A DNA stretch of 42,185 nucleotides from Hyphomicrobiales bacterium (GTDB taxonomy: Bacteria; Pseudomonadota; Alphaproteobacteria; Rhizobiales; Methyloligellaceae): assembly GCA_003228955.1 (NCBI GenBank), contig QIGN01000076.1:1-42185 (forward strand), in the 5' to 3' direction. Both the position numbers and the translations under genes were made by a program. This document shows, one piece after another, positions 23,927 to 33,973 of the stretch. The number at the start of each line of letters is the position of its first letter. The first letter of the stretch is position 1. The notes under the pieces were generated by a model. That model was not told the origin of the DNA. It made no database searches and worked only from the letters and a program-made list of their open reading frames with translations.

Positions 23927-25029
23927 GCAAACCGCTTGTCATGATTGCCGCGGGTGGCACTGGCGGCCATCTGTTTCCCGCTTTTGCCCTTACGCAGGAG
24001 CTGAAACGCCGCGGGTTCGCAGTCGATCTCGTTACCGACGTGAGGGCAGATCAATATGGCATCGACTTCCCGGGGCGCAGCGTCCATCAGGTGCCATCGG
24101 CAACTCTGCGCGGGCGCTCCCCGGTTGCTCTGCTCAAACTGGTACTGACCCTTGCTCGGGGCATCTGGCGGGCCAGGACGCTTTTGAAAGACGTAAATCC
24201 GTCCGTGATTGTGGGATTCGGCGGATATCCGACAGTACCGCCGCTGCTGGCGGCGCGGTTCAGTGGAGTGCCTTCGGTTATTCATGACGCCAATGCGGTG
24301 ATGGGGCGGGCCAACCGTCTGCTGGCCCGCTTCGCGAGCATTGTCGCGCTGACATTCGAGAAGACCAAATATCTAAGGAGCGCGGATAAATCGAAAACGC
24401 GTATCGTCGGGATGCCTGTACGCGACGCGGTTCTGGAGGAAGTCACGCCCTATCAGACGCGCTCCAGGGCGGACGCATTCTCGCTGCTGGTTTTCGGCGG
24501 GAGCCAGGGTGCGCGAATCTTCGCCGATGTCGTTCCCGCCGCGCTTGCCGGATTGCCGCAGGCGCACAGGGCACGGCTGAAACTTGTGCAGCAGGTGCGC
24601 GAAGAAGACATGCAGCGTGTGCACGCCGTGTATGCGGACGCCGGTATCGATGCGGAGCTCGGGACTTTCTTCTCCGATTTGCCGAGGCGCATGGCAAACG
24701 CGCATCTGGTCGTCGGGCGTGCCGGCGCCTCGACCGTGGCAGAATTAACAGTGCTGGGGCGGCCCGCCATACTGGTTCCGCTGCCCCACGCCCTTGACAA
24801 TGATCAGCTGGAGAATGCAACACGGCTTCAGGAAGTTGGCGGCGCATGGTGTATCGAACAGGCGGACCTCACGCCCGAGCGCCTGTGCAATGAAATCATG
24901 CATCTCGCCGACTCGCCTGATGTAATGACTAGGGCCGCGAAAGCGGCGCAAAGTATGGGTGAACCTCGGGCGGCTGCCGGGCTCGCGGATGTGGTTGAAG
25001 AGCTGGCGAAACTGCGCGTTCACGGGTGA
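23923..25029 (+). CDS. murG: UDP-GlcNAc:undecaprenyl-PP-MurNAc-pentapeptide GlcNAc transferase
   Basis: A 368-residue peripheral membrane GT28 glycosyltransferase that converts lipid I to lipid II. The N-terminal glycine loop AAGGTGGHLFPA is at about 9-20. IHDANAVMGRANR is the acceptor-side motif, and the UDP-GlcNAc site shows FGGSQGAR and GRAGASTVAELTVLGRPAILVPLPHALDNDQ. It is slightly unusual that the first histidine-loop block is followed by a short basic segment, but all catalytic blocks are intact. murC starts 16 bp later. Confidence 0.97.
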   Translation: MSKPLVMIAAGGTGGHLFPAFALTQELKRRGFAVDLVTDVRADQYGIDFPGRSVHQVPSATLRGRSPVALLKLVLTLARGIWRARTLLKDVNPSVIVGFGGYPTVPPLLAARFSGVPSVIHDANAVMGRANRLLARFASIVALTFEKTKYLRSADKSKTRIVGMPVRDAVLEEVTPYQTRSRADAFSLLVFGGSQGARIFADVVPAALAGLPQAHRARLKLVQQVREEDMQRVHAVYADAGIDAELGTFFSDLPRRMANAHLVVGRAGASTVAELTVLGRPAILVPLPHALDNDQLENATRLQEVGGAWCIEQADLTPERLCNEIMHLADSPDVMTRAAKAAQSMGEPRAAAGLADVVEELAKLRVHG

Positions 25030-25045
25030 GAGAGGGTTTGGTTTT

Positions 25046-26482
25046 ATGCGGATGCCGCGCGATATCGGGCCGTTCCACATTGTTGGAATAGGCGGCATTG
25101 GCATGAGCGCCATCGCCGAGGTCATGCATGACCGCGGCTATGAAGTGCGTGGCAGCGACCTCAGGGACAGCGCGAATGTGCGGCGGCTGAAGAAAAAAGG
25201 CATCGCCAGTTTCATCGGCCATAAGCCGGCCAATCTGGATGGCGCCCGCTTCGTGGTCCTTTCCAGCGCGGTGAAGCATGACAATCCCGAATATGAAGCC
25301 GCGCGCGAGAGAGGCCTGCCGATTATCAGCCGGGCGGAGATGCTTGCGGAACTGATGCGCGAATGCGCAACCGTTTCCGTGACGGGCACCCACGGCAAGA
25401 CCACCACCACCTCGATCATAGCCGAACTGCTGCAGGCCGCCGGTCTTGATCCGACCGTGATTTCCGGCGGCATCATCCAGAGCTGGGGGTCCAACGCGCG
25501 TATCGGCAAGGGCGAGTGGATGGTTGTCGAGGCGGATGAATCGGACGGGACCTTCACCGCATTGCCGACCCGCATCGGGGTGGTCACCAATATCGATCCT
25601 GAACATATGGATTTCTGGCAGTCGCTGGAGGCCCTGCACGGCGCGTTCAAAACGTTTTTCGACAATATTCCCTTTTACGGCGTTGTGGTTGCGGGGCTGG
25701 ACCACCCTATTGTGCGCGAGATGATTGCTTCGATCGGGCGCGAGGAGTCCGGCCGGCGGGTCCTCACTTACGGTATTGCGGACGACGCGGATCTGCGTTT
25801 GTCGAACTACCGCGTCGAGGACGGCGCCGCGGTCTTCGATGTGGACGTCAGCGCGAATGTGCCCGGCGGCGCGCGCGCCCTGAAGGCGCTGCGGCTGCCG
25901 GTCCCGGGCCAGCACAATGCCTTGAATGCCCTGGCGGCCCTGGCGGTGTCCGTCGAGGTCGGTATCGAGGATGCGAAAATCCGCACCGCGCTGGGAAATT
26001 TCGGCGGTGTCGCCCGGCGCTTCATGCTGACGGGAAAGTGGGACGATATTCCCGTCTATGACGATTATGCCCATCATCCCGTCGAGATCGAGGCGGTGCT
26101 CAAGGCGGCGCGCGGCGCGGCGAAGGGGCGGGTCGTCGCCATTGTTCAGCCGCACCGCTACTCACGGCTCAAGAACCTGTTCGGTGATTTTTGTACCTGT
26201 TTCGCCGACGCGGACGTAATTATCGTAACACCCGTTTATTCGGCCGGAGAGGAGCCCATCGAAGGGGCGGACCGCGATGCGCTGATCGAGGGGCTGAAGC
26301 GCCAGGGCCACGAAATTGTGCTGCCGGCCGATGACGCTGATCACCTTGTTTCAGTGGTGGCGGAGGCGGTCAGACCCGGAGATCTGGTAATCGGGATGGG
26401 GGCGGGCACCATCACCGAGTGGATGCACGTCCTGCCGGCACGGCTGAATAAACTGAAACCTGCCGCGGAGGTGAGCATTTGA
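25046..26482 (+). CDS. murC: UDP-MurNAc-L-alanine ligase
   Basis: A 478-residue Mur ligase that adds L-Ala to UDP-MurNAc, the first peptide-building step. The dinucleotide-like loop GIGGIGMS is at 14-21, the P-loop GTHGKTTTT at 114-122, and [10 protein letters not shown] and [11 protein letters not shown] mark the catalytic and C-terminal domains. The frame is open from 24959 within murG, but ATG 25046 ([17 protein letters not shown]) is the family-like start. Four bases overlap murB. Confidence 0.96.
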   Translation: MRMPRDIGPFHIVGIGGIGMSAIAEVMHDRGYEVRGSDLRDSANVRRLKKKGIASFIGHKPANLDGARFVVLSSAVKHDNPEYEAARERGLPIISRAEMLAELMRECATVSVTGTHGKTTTTSIIAELLQAAGLDPTVISGGIIQSWGSNARIGKGEWMVVEADESDGTFTALPTRIGVVTNIDPEHMDFWQSLEALHGAFKTFFDNIPFYGVVVAGLDHPIVREMIASIGREESGRRVLTYGIADDADLRLSNYRVEDGAAVFDVDVSANVPGGARALKALRLPVPGQHNALNALAALAVSVEVGIEDAKIRTALGNFGGVARRFMLTGKWDDIPVYDDYAHHPVEIEAVLKAARGAAKGRVVAIVQPHRYSRLKNLFGDFCTCFADADVIIVTPVYSAGEEPIEGADRDALIEGLKRQGHEIVLPADDADHLVSVVAEAVRPGDLVIGMGAGTITEWMHVLPARLNKLKPAAEVSI

Positions 26483-27426
26483 CGTTTGCCGATCTGGCCC
26501 CCGAACTGAGTGCAAGGCTGCCCGATCTCAAGGGCCGGCTCACCGCCAATGCGAGCCTGTCGGATATCACCTGGTTCCGGGCCGGCGGACCGGCGCAACT
26601 GCTGTTCAGACCGGTGGATGAAGGCGATCTCGCCTACTTTTTGAGCCGGTGCCCCGGCGATGTGCCGGTCACGGTTATCGGGCTGGGATCGAACCTTCTG
26701 GTGCGCGATGGCGGTATCCCCGGGGTGGTCGTCCGGCTGGGGCGCGGCTTTGGCGCGATTGCGGTCGAAGAGGGAAACCGCCTGCGCGCGGGTGCGGGCG
26801 TTCCCGATGTGAAGGTGGCGCGCGCGGCGGCGGACGCGGGAATTGCGGGTCTCTCTTTTTATCGGGGTATCCCGGGGGGTATCGGCGGCGCGCTTCGAAT
26901 GAATGGCGGCGCCCATGACCGTGAAACCAGGGACGTTTTGCTTGAGGCGCGCGCCGTGGATCGCTCAGGAACAATCCATACGCTCAGTCTTGCGGACATG
27001 AATTACAGCTACCGCCACTGCGGCGCGCCATCGGATTATATTTTTACCGAAGCCCTGTTTCAGGGCCATGCGGGAGACCGCGCGGAGATCCTCGCCGAGA
27101 TGGAGAAAATCGCCGATTACCGGGAGCAGGCCCAGCCGATCAAGAGCCGGACCGGGGGCAGCACGTTCAAAAATCCCCCGGGGGAAAGCGCCTGGAAACT
27201 CATCGATGCGGCCGGATGCCGGGGCCTCAAGGTGGGCGGCGCCAGGGTGTCGGAGAAGCATTGCAATTTTCTCATCAATGAGGGCGGCGCAACGGGCGCC
27301 GATCTTGAAGAGCTTGGCGAGACCGTGCGTGCACGGGTAAGGGAAGAGAGCGGCATTGAGCTCGAGTGGGAAATCCGCAGACTTGGGCGCAGGGAAAACA
27401 GCATAAATCCGGAGGACGGACCATGA
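26479..27426 (+). CDS. murB: UDP-N-acetylenolpyruvoylglucosamine reductase
   Basis: A 315-residue FAD enzyme that reduces UDP-GlcNAc-enolpyruvate to UDP-MurNAc with NADPH. The FAD-binding segment [12 protein letters not shown] is at about 75-86, [17 protein letters not shown] is in the middle, and [10 protein letters not shown] carries the catalytic Ser. Length and motifs fit the shorter type II MurB. The start is a TTG at 26479 overlapping the murC stop (TTGA); GGAGG at 26467-26471, 7 nt upstream, decides for it. ddl follows with another 4-bp overlap. Confidence 0.95.
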   Translation: MTFADLAPELSARLPDLKGRLTANASLSDITWFRAGGPAQLLFRPVDEGDLAYFLSRCPGDVPVTVIGLGSNLLVRDGGIPGVVVRLGRGFGAIAVEEGNRLRAGAGVPDVKVARAAADAGIAGLSFYRGIPGGIGGALRMNGGAHDRETRDVLLEARAVDRSGTIHTLSLADMNYSYRHCGAPSDYIFTEALFQGHAGDRAEILAEMEKIADYREQAQPIKSRTGGSTFKNPPGESAWKLIDAAGCRGLKVGGARVSEKHCNFLINEGGATGADLEELGETVRARVREESGIELEWEIRRLGRRENSINPEDGP

Positions 27427-28358
27427 GCGGCAAACACGAACATGTGGCGGTGCTGCTGGGCGGGCTGTCGGCGGAACGCGAAGTCTCTTTGGCCTCCGGC
27501 AAGGCCTGCGCCGATTCTCTGGAAAGTGAGGGCTACAAGGTTACGCGTATCGATGTCGGTGTTGATCTGGCCGAGCAACTCAGCAAGGTGAAACCGGACG
27601 TCTGCCTCAACGCCCTGCACGGGCGCTGGGGCGAGGACGGGTGCGTGCAGGGTCTGCTGGAGACCATGCAGATTCCCTACACTCATTCCGGCGTGCTGGC
27701 GTCGGCCATCGCCATGCACAAGGAGCACGCGAAACTGGTCTTCGCCGAGGCCGGCGTTCCGGTGGCGGAAAGTAAAATTGTTACTCGCGGCGAGGCCGCG
27801 AAATCTCATGTAATGGAGCGGCCCTATGTGCTCAAGCCCGTGGCCGAAGGCTCCAGTGTGGGCATCTTTATCGTGCGCGAGGATCATGAATATCCGCCGC
27901 AGGAACTGACATCATCTGACTGGACGCTTGGCGATGAAATCATGGCCGAGCGTTTCATCCCGGGCAGGGAGTTGACCTGCGCCGTCATGGGCGACACCGC
28001 TCTTGGCGTTATCGACATTTTGCCCGCCGAAGGCCTCGGCTTTTACGACTATGAGGCCAAATACGCTCCTGGAGGCTCAAAACACGTCCTCCCGGCGCAA
28101 ATTTCACCAAATGTTTACCATTTAATTCAGAAGCTAGCACTCAAGGCTCACGATGCTTTGGGCTGCCGTGGAGTCAGCCGCGCGGATTTTCGTTTTGACG
28201 AGAATTCGACCGGAAAAGACCAGCTTGTTTGCCTTGAGGTGAACACGCAGCCCGGCATGACGGAAACGTCGCTTGTGCCTGAAATGGCGGCCCATGCGGG
28301 CTGGACGTTTGGAGAATTAATGCGCTGGATGGTGGAGGACGCATCTTGCAACCGCTAG
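27423..28358 (+). CDS. ddl: D-alanine-D-alanine ligase
   Basis: A 311-residue ATP-grasp ligase making the D-Ala-D-Ala used by MurF. Motifs are [13 protein letters not shown] near the N-terminus, [31 protein letters not shown] in the ATP-binding region, and [19 protein letters not shown] with the Mg-binding Glu and Asn. ATG 27423 is preferred to an in-frame upstream start at 27366 within murB; it gives the usual 4-bp overlap and length. The stop lies 13 bp inside ftsQ. Confidence 0.97.
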   Translation: MSGKHEHVAVLLGGLSAEREVSLASGKACADSLESEGYKVTRIDVGVDLAEQLSKVKPDVCLNALHGRWGEDGCVQGLLETMQIPYTHSGVLASAIAMHKEHAKLVFAEAGVPVAESKIVTRGEAAKSHVMERPYVLKPVAEGSSVGIFIVREDHEYPPQELTSSDWTLGDEIMAERFIPGRELTCAVMGDTALGVIDILPAEGLGFYDYEAKYAPGGSKHVLPAQISPNVYHLIQKLALKAHDALGCRGVSRADFRFDENSTGKDQLVCLEVNTQPGMTETSLVPEMAAHAGWTFGELMRWMVEDASCNR

Positions 28359-29335
28359 GCGGCAAGACAGGGAAAAGACAAGGCACTGCAAATCGGTTCT
28401 GGAAGCGCTCCTCGCAGGCAGGCAAGGGGCCCTTTTCCGGAATCGCCTTGTCTATGTCGGAGAGATGGCAGGGCCGCTCCCAGGCGCCGGGGCGCAGGCG
28501 CCAGCCCACGCGTGCGAACTGGATAGAGCGCACGCCGCGCTCCTGGCGTGTCGCGGCGGTCACCTTCATGTCGACGGCGGTTGTCTATGGATTGTCGGTC
28601 GGGGGGTATTTCGGCCGGTCGGCGGATTTCGCGGCGCGAAAAATGTCCACCATCATGGTCAGCGCCGGGTTCAAGGTGGCCCGCGTCACGATCGAGGGAC
28701 AGAACCGTGTCGGAAACCGGGAAATCATGCGCGCGCTCAAACTCGACAGCTCCGTTTCCACCCTTGGCTTCGAGACCGTCGCCGCGCAGGAGCGCCTGGA
28801 GAAGCTGCCTCTGATCCGCAGCGCCCGGGTTATGCGGCTGTTGCCCTCGCAACTGCATGTGGTGATCGAGGAGCGCGTGCCTTACGCCATCTGGCAGCAC
28901 AAGTCGGCGCTGAGCCTTGTGGATCAGGACGGCACCGTCCTAGAAAAACTGAAAGACGGCGCGCGTCCGGAGCTGCCGCTGGTGGTTGGAGCAGGTGCGG
29001 CTGAAAATGCCCGGGAACTTCTGGACGAGCTGGCGCTCTGGCCGCAGGTGAAAGCCAAGGTTCGGGCCGCAATCCGGGTGGCTGACAGGCGCTGGAATCT
29101 GAAACTTGCGAACGGGATGGAAATCCGCCTGCCCGAGGAAAATATTGCCCGTGCCCTGAAAAAAATTACCGAGCTGGACCGCACTCAAAAGATTTTATCC
29201 AGCGAGGCGGTCGCGGTGGACCTGCGTCTGCCCGACCGCGTGACCATTCGTCTGAGCAAGGAGGCGGCATCGCGCCGCGATTCCGCATTTACCGCATCGC
29301 CGCGGAAAATCCGCCAGCGCGGACGCGACGCGTAG
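28346..29335 (+). CDS. ftsQ: Cell division protein FtsQ
   Basis: A 329-residue bitopic divisome protein. A long basic cytoplasmic tail (about 1-70) is followed by one TM segment (about 71-90), a POTRA domain starting FKVARVTIEGQNRVGNREIM, and the beta domain (PYAIWQHKSALSLVDQDGTVL). It recruits FtsL and others to the septum. The start is TTG 28346: GGAGG at 28334-28338 lies 7 nt ahead, whereas the internal ATG at 28454 has no RBS and would cut the basic tail. It overlaps the ddl 3' end by 13 bp. Confidence 0.93.
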   Translation: MQPLGGKTGKRQGTANRFWKRSSQAGKGPFSGIALSMSERWQGRSQAPGRRRQPTRANWIERTPRSWRVAAVTFMSTAVVYGLSVGGYFGRSADFAARKMSTIMVSAGFKVARVTIEGQNRVGNREIMRALKLDSSVSTLGFETVAAQERLEKLPLIRSARVMRLLPSQLHVVIEERVPYAIWQHKSALSLVDQDGTVLEKLKDGARPELPLVVGAGAAENARELLDELALWPQVKAKVRAAIRVADRRWNLKLANGMEIRLPEENIARALKKITELDRTQKILSSEAVAVDLRLPDRVTIRLSKEAASRRDSAFTASPRKIRQRGRDA

Positions 29336-29356
29336 CTGGAGACAAGTAGAGCAGAT

Positions 29357-30652
29357 ATGGACCGAAAGGCAGAAAACAGCGCGAAACGCCAGCGCCTTGT
29401 CGCCGTGCTCGATGTCGGCACGAGCAAAGTGTGCTGCATGATCGCCAGGCCGGTTCCCGCGCCCGGTTATCTCGCTGAAGCGGGGCAGACCAGGCAGTTG
29501 CGCGTTATCGGCTTCGGGCACCAGCGCTCGCAAGGCGTCAAGAGCGGTTTGGTCGTTCATATGGATGCGGCCGAACAGGCAATCCGGGCGGCGGTCGACC
29601 AGGCCGAACGGATGGCGGGCAAGATGATTGAGGAAGTTTTCCTCTCGGTCTCCTGCGGGCGTGTGAAGAGCGATATATTTTCCGCCAGCGTCGCCATCGC
29701 ATCGGAATCGGTTGGCAAAAGCGATGTGAACAAGGTTCTGGTTGCCGGCCATGACTACGCCGCGAGCGAGGGCCGCACCGTATTGCACACCATGGCGACC
29801 GGCTACCGGCTTGATGACGAGACCCTGATCGCCGATCCCGAAGGCATGATCGCCGACCGGTTGAGCGTCGATGTGCACACCGTCGTGGCCGATCACCCTC
29901 CGATCAGGAATTTGATGCTGTGCGTGGAGCGCTGCCATCTCTCCGTGGCCGGCCTCGTCGCGGCGCCTTTCGCCAGCGGCCTTTCCGCGGTTTCCGATGA
30001 AGAAGCCAAGCTCGGGATAACCTGCATCGACATGGGGTCGGGCACGACGAGCCTTTCGGTCTTCGCCGACGGCAACTTCGCCTTTTGCGACGCGATTGCC
30101 CTGGGCGGAAATCACATCACACTCGATCTGGCGCGCAGCCTTTCCACTTCGCTGGAGGAAGCTGAACGCATCAAGACGCTGCATGGCTGCGCATTTGCCG
30201 CCGCGTCGGATGAAAGTGAAATCATTTCCTTCCCGGTTGTGGGAGAGCATGAAGCGCCTCAGTTCAATCAGGTGTCCAAAGCGCAGATCGCGCAGCTTGT
30301 GCAGGAGCGAATCGAGGAAATATTCGAGCTGACCCGCGAGCGTCTTGAAGCTGGCGGTCTTGGAGACATGGCCGGCCAGCATATTGTTCTGACCGGCGGC
30401 GCCAGCCAGCTCGCCGGCGTCGGCGACTTCGCGGCGCGGATTTTCTCAAAGGCGGTTCGTATCGGCCGTCCCAGACACCTGCCCGGATTGCCCGAGCATG
30501 GGGTCGGACCCGCATTCACGACTGCAACCGGTATTCTGCAATATGTGCAGCGCGATCAGGGCGAATTCAGCCCGCGCGCCGAGACCAGGCTGCTGAAGAC
30601 CGGAACGGGATATTTTTCCCGCGTCGGTCAGTGGATCAAGGAGAGTTTTTGA
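29357..30652 (+). CDS. ftsA: Cell division protein FtsA
   Basis: A 431-residue actin-fold ATPase that tethers FtsZ to the membrane and signals to the divisome. AVLDVGTSKVCCMIA (about 16-30) is the phosphate-1 loop, GITCIDMGSGTTSLSVF the phosphate-2 loop, and IVLTGGASQLAGV the adenosine motif. The C-terminal end, YFSRVGQWIKESF, is an amphipathic membrane-targeting helix as expected. It follows ftsQ by 21 bp. A strong AAGGAG sits over its last codons and precedes the small ORF described next. Confidence 0.97.
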   Translation: MDRKAENSAKRQRLVAVLDVGTSKVCCMIARPVPAPGYLAEAGQTRQLRVIGFGHQRSQGVKSGLVVHMDAAEQAIRAAVDQAERMAGKMIEEVFLSVSCGRVKSDIFSASVAIASESVGKSDVNKVLVAGHDYAASEGRTVLHTMATGYRLDDETLIADPEGMIADRLSVDVHTVVADHPPIRNLMLCVERCHLSVAGLVAAPFASGLSAVSDEEAKLGITCIDMGSGTTSLSVFADGNFAFCDAIALGGNHITLDLARSLSTSLEEAERIKTLHGCAFAAASDESEIISFPVVGEHEAPQFNQVSKAQIAQLVQERIEEIFELTRERLEAGGLGDMAGQHIVLTGGASQLAGVGDFAARIFSKAVRIGRPRHLPGLPEHGVGPAFTTATGILQYVQRDQGEFSPRAETRLLKTGTGYFSRVGQWIKESF

Positions 30653-30653
30653 A

Positions 30654-30779
30654 ATGCGCATGACGCGTAAATTGCGGCGCGCGGCGCTGCTGGCCACAAC
30701 CACAACCTGGCCGGTGACCTGTGGATTAAACGCAACCAACGTTGACGACTGGAAGAAATGGGATCGCTATGACCATTAA
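30654..30779 (+). other. 41-codon ORF bridging ftsA and ftsZ
   Basis: ATG 30654 lies 1 bp after the ftsA stop and has AAGGAG at 30638-30643, 10 nt upstream. The ORF ends with TAA at 30777-30779, 11 bp inside ftsZ. The peptide begins MRMTRKLRRAALLATTTTW, a basic end followed by a short mildly hydrophobic stretch, and ends [12 protein letters not shown] recognise no family. It may be a real small protein, a translational-coupling leader for ftsZ, or chance. The gap also contains TTAA-N7-CAAC at 30724-30738, a half-match to a CtrA box. Confidence 0.3.
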
Positions 30780-32427
30780 TCTCAAAGTACCTGACATGAC
30801 CGAGCTCAAGCCGCGCATCACCGTGTTCGGCGTGGGTGGCGCTGGCGGCAACGCCGTAAACAACATGATCCAGTCTGGACTTGAAGGCGTCCAGTTCGTG
30901 GTTGCGAATACCGATGCTCAGGCACTGGCCATGTCCAGCGCCGAGCGGCGTATCCAGATGGGAGCGCATATTACCGAAGGATTGGGCGCCGGGTCCAAGC
31001 CGGACGTCGGCAGCGCGGCGGCGGAAGAGGCCATCGCCGATATCAAGGCGCAGCTCTCCGGATCGCATATGGCCTTCATAACCGCCGGCATGGGTGGCGG
31101 CACGGGCACGGGCGCCGCGCCCGTCATTGCCAAGGCGTCCTCGGAAGAGGGCATCCTGACGGTCGGTGTGGTCACCAAGCCGTTCCAGTTCGAAGGCAAG
31201 CACCGGATGGAGACGGCCATTGCGGGCCTCGTCGAGCTTGAGAAATATGTCGATACGCTGATCGTCATTCCGAACCAGAATCTTTTCCGGATAGCGACGG
31301 AAAAGACAACGTTTGCCGACGCCTTCGCGATGGCGGACGAGGTGCTGCATTCCGGTGTCGCCTGCATTACCGACCTGATGGTCAAGGAAGGTCTTATCAA
31401 TCTCGATTTTGCCGACGTGAAAGCGGTGATGGCCGGCATGGGCAAGGCCATGATGGGCACGGGCGAGGCATCGGGCGAGCAGCGCGCCAGCGAGGCGGCG
31501 GAATCGGCTATTTCAAATCCTCTTCTGGATGACGTTTCCATGCGCGGCGCAACCGGCTTGCTGATTTCCATCACCGGCGGCAACGATCTGACGCTGTACG
31601 AAGTCGACGAGGCGGCAAGCCGGATCCGCGAGGAAGTGGATACAAGCGCCAATATTATTCTTGGCGCCACATTCGACAAGAGCCTCGATGGCAAGATTCG
31701 CGTGTCCGTGGTTGCGACCGGTCTCGAAGTGCAGCCCGCGGAGAAAACACGGGAAGAGCCCGTAAAGCGGTCCGCGGCGGGCAATCCGGAAGCCAACGAG
31801 ACAATCGCCAAACTGACCGAGCGCATTGCGGATTTGCAGCCGGTAGCCGGCGCTCCGGTGCAAGCGAAAAAACCGGCGGGTGGAGCCAGGGACGCCGCCA
31901 GCCCGGTCTGGAAGAGCGGTGAGGATGTCACGATTGAAAAACGCGCGCCAAAAGCACCGGCCAGACCGGCGGGCCCGCAGGTGTCTGAAGAAAAGCAGGC
32001 CTCTTTCGTGCCGAAGCCGCCAGCTGTCGCGAAGAAAGCGCCGCGGCGCATGCCCAAGCCGGAGGATTTCCCGCCCCATGCCCAAAAAGCATTGCAAGGG
32101 CAGGAGGGCAATCAACCCAAAGCGGGTCTTGAGGCGCAAAAGGAAAAGGTTGGCTTTTTCGAACGCCTGACGGGCCGCCGCAGCGCCAAGGCTTCCGGAC
32201 CGGAGATTGCTCGCGACATTGAGCCGAGGCTGGGAACACCCGAAAACAAAGCGGATACGGTGGCTGGAAGCCCGGCGGAACGGCGCAAGGCGGCGGTTCA
32301 GGCCCCATCGAAATCGCGGTTGAGCCGGGGTTCTGGAGCGCCCAAACCATCGGCCGCAAATGTCGCCATGCAGGAGGAAAATGGAGATTTGGAGATACCG
32401 GAGTTCCTGAAGCGCCAGGCAAACTAG
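30769..32427 (+). CDS. ftsZ: Cell division GTPase FtsZ
   Basis: A 552-residue tubulin homologue that forms the Z ring. The GTP-binding loop [13 protein letters not shown] is at 21-33 and the tubulin signature GGGTGTG at 109-115; the T7/catalytic loop region [11 protein letters not shown] follows. After the globular domain (to about 330) comes a long Lys/Pro/Ala-rich linker of about 200 residues, then the C-terminal peptide [11 protein letters not shown] that binds FtsA and other partners. Long linkers are usual in alphaproteobacteria. ATG 30769 is chosen over 30742, which adds nine non-conserved residues. Confidence 0.97.
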   Translation: MTINLKVPDMTELKPRITVFGVGGAGGNAVNNMIQSGLEGVQFVVANTDAQALAMSSAERRIQMGAHITEGLGAGSKPDVGSAAAEEAIADIKAQLSGSHMAFITAGMGGGTGTGAAPVIAKASSEEGILTVGVVTKPFQFEGKHRMETAIAGLVELEKYVDTLIVIPNQNLFRIATEKTTFADAFAMADEVLHSGVACITDLMVKEGLINLDFADVKAVMAGMGKAMMGTGEASGEQRASEAAESAISNPLLDDVSMRGATGLLISITGGNDLTLYEVDEAASRIREEVDTSANIILGATFDKSLDGKIRVSVVATGLEVQPAEKTREEPVKRSAAGNPEANETIAKLTERIADLQPVAGAPVQAKKPAGGARDAASPVWKSGEDVTIEKRAPKAPARPAGPQVSEEKQASFVPKPPAVAKKAPRRMPKPEDFPPHAQKALQGQEGNQPKAGLEAQKEKVGFFERLTGRRSAKASGPEIARDIEPRLGTPENKADTVAGSPAERRKAAVQAPSKSRLSRGSGAPKPSAANVAMQEENGDLEIPEFLKRQAN

Positions 32428-32760
32428 GCTCCGGGGAGTTTTCAACGTTGGCCGGGAGGGACGCCGGGCGGGAAAAAATGGCGGAATTGCGAGGAATTTG
32501 CGGCGGATGGCAGGCGGGGAGGGTATTGTAACAGATTGAAAGTAACCGTGATTTGGCCGGGGATAGAATCGCGCGTTATTGTTCCTGCGTGTTGTCTAGG
32601 GCGCAAGCAGGTTACGCAACGCTCTGCATATCTAAAGTCTGAATATATCAGGCGTGCAGTTCGGTTTAGTTGTAGTTTCCAGTGCCGGGGGCGGCGGAGT
32701 CCAGTTGGGGGGGCCGGATATTTTGTCCTGGCCCGGGTTTTTGGGAACGGCACGTCGATT
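32428..32760. other. ftsZ-lpxC intergenic region
   Basis: 333 bp with no supported gene. The lpxC frame is open from 32536, but those 75 residues are unlike LpxC. The sequence becomes AT-richer from about 32615 to 32675 (TATCTAAAGTCTGAATATATC), a plausible place for an lpxC promoter, although I cannot fix -35 and -10 boxes. After the ftsZ stop, CTCCGGGGAG followed by TTTT at about 32429-32442 is at best a weak terminator. Confidence 0.4.
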
Positions 32761-33711
32761 ATGAAACACTTGGCTGGAGCGCGGCAAACCACCCTTGCAA
32801 GTGAAATTGCACTGAGCGGAATTGGAGTCCATACGGGCGCACCGGTTTCCATTCATCTCTCTCCTGCCGACATCAACACCGGAATCTGCTTTATATTACC
32901 TGATGGCGACGACGGAGAGATTGAACTCCCGGCGTCAAGCGACGCGATCTCGAATGTGACCTTGTGCACCGTGCTGAGCGACGGAAACGGCGCCAGCGTG
33001 GCGACGGTCGAACATCTTCTGGCTGCCGTGCACGGCCTCGGGGTCGACAATATCCGTATTGAAATCGACAGCGGTGAAGTGCCGATCATGGATGGCAGCT
33101 CGGTGCAGTTCGTGAATGCGCTCGATGAGGCCGGCATTCGCGAGCAGGAGGCGCCCCGGCGCTTTATCAAGGTCCTCAAACCGGTCCGGATCGAGGATGG
33201 CAGGGCGTGGGCCGAGATCTCTCCGCACGATGGTTTCCGCATCGATGTCGGCATTGAATTTGATACGCCGCTTATTGGAAATCAACGCATCCGTCTCGAT
33301 GTCACTCCCGATACGTTCCGCGATGAGCTGGCCCGGGCCCGCACATTCGGTTTCATGAAGGATGTCGAGAGACTCTGGGCGACCGGTCTGGCGCTGGGTG
33401 CATCACTGGAAAATACAGTCGCAATTGGCGAGGATCGCGTTATCAACCCCGAAGGATTGCGGTTCGCGGATGAATTTGTCCGTCACAAGGCCCTGGACGC
33501 GGTTGGTGATCTTGCGCTCGCCGGAGCGCCGATACTGGGGGCATACAGATCGCAGCGCGGCGGGCATCGTCTCAATAGCATGACCCTCAAGGCGCTTCTG
33601 GCGGACAGGGCGGCGTGGACCTACATTGAAGCGCCCTGGCGCAGGGAAGTTTTGCACGCGGAAGCAGGCTTTGGCGCCGTTGCGGCTAATTTTTCCGCTG
33701 ATCGCAGCTAG
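32761..33711 (+). CDS. lpxC: UDP-3-O-acyl-N-acetylglucosamine deacetylase
   Basis: A 316-residue zinc deacetylase, the committed step of lipid A synthesis. The Zn ligands are H85 (in VEHLL), H242 and D246 (in RHKALD), with the general base E84 and the supporting H269 in GGHR. The start at ATG 32761 (MKHLAGARQTTLASEIALSG) matches the family. It shows the organism makes lipopolysaccharide. Its place directly after ftsZ is common in proteobacterial dcw clusters. Confidence 0.97.
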   Translation: MKHLAGARQTTLASEIALSGIGVHTGAPVSIHLSPADINTGICFILPDGDDGEIELPASSDAISNVTLCTVLSDGNGASVATVEHLLAAVHGLGVDNIRIEIDSGEVPIMDGSSVQFVNALDEAGIREQEAPRRFIKVLKPVRIEDGRAWAEISPHDGFRIDVGIEFDTPLIGNQRIRLDVTPDTFRDELARARTFGFMKDVERLWATGLALGASLENTVAIGEDRVINPEGLRFADEFVRHKALDAVGDLALAGAPILGAYRSQRGGHRLNSMTLKALLADRAAWTYIEAPWRREVLHAEAGFGAVAANFSADRS

Positions 33712-33777
33712 CGTCCGCCCTAAATTGCGTGCAACAGGGAAATTCCTCTAAATCAGAGTGTGATTTGACGGTCGCGG

Positions 33778-33798
33778 GGTTAACTTTAGGTGTTGACC
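33778..33798. promoter_or_regulatory. Imperfect inverted repeat upstream of bamD
   Basis: GGTTAAC (33778-33784) and GTTGACC (33792-33798) are inverted copies with one mismatch, spaced 7 bp, in the lpxC-bamD gap. TTGACG lies just upstream (33765-33770). It could be an operator, but no matching -10 was fixed. The remainder of 33712-33973 contains no supported gene. Confidence 0.25.
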
Positions 33799-33973
33799 GT
33801 CTATTGCCGTCGCGGCTCAAAATCACCACAATCGCCGTGCTCCAATGCTGGCGTCTTGCCTGTGATTTCGCTACAGGGGCAGGCCATCGTCGGCACGGTG
33901 GGTTACATGTTGGCTTCGGGCGCCGCCTGGCGGTTAAATTGGCAAATGCGGTTCCTCCGCGCAGTTTCATTGG

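Noticed and set aside
29195-30382. 395-codon minus-strand ORF over ftsA, and similar long antisense ORFs at 24929-26155 and 19187-20446
   Set aside because: High GC content makes long antisense frames common; none has an RBS, a domain or a family resemblance.
30918-32111. 397-codon minus-strand ORF over ftsZ
   Set aside because: It is complementary to a highly conserved gene; Ser/Pro/Ala-rich shadow composition.
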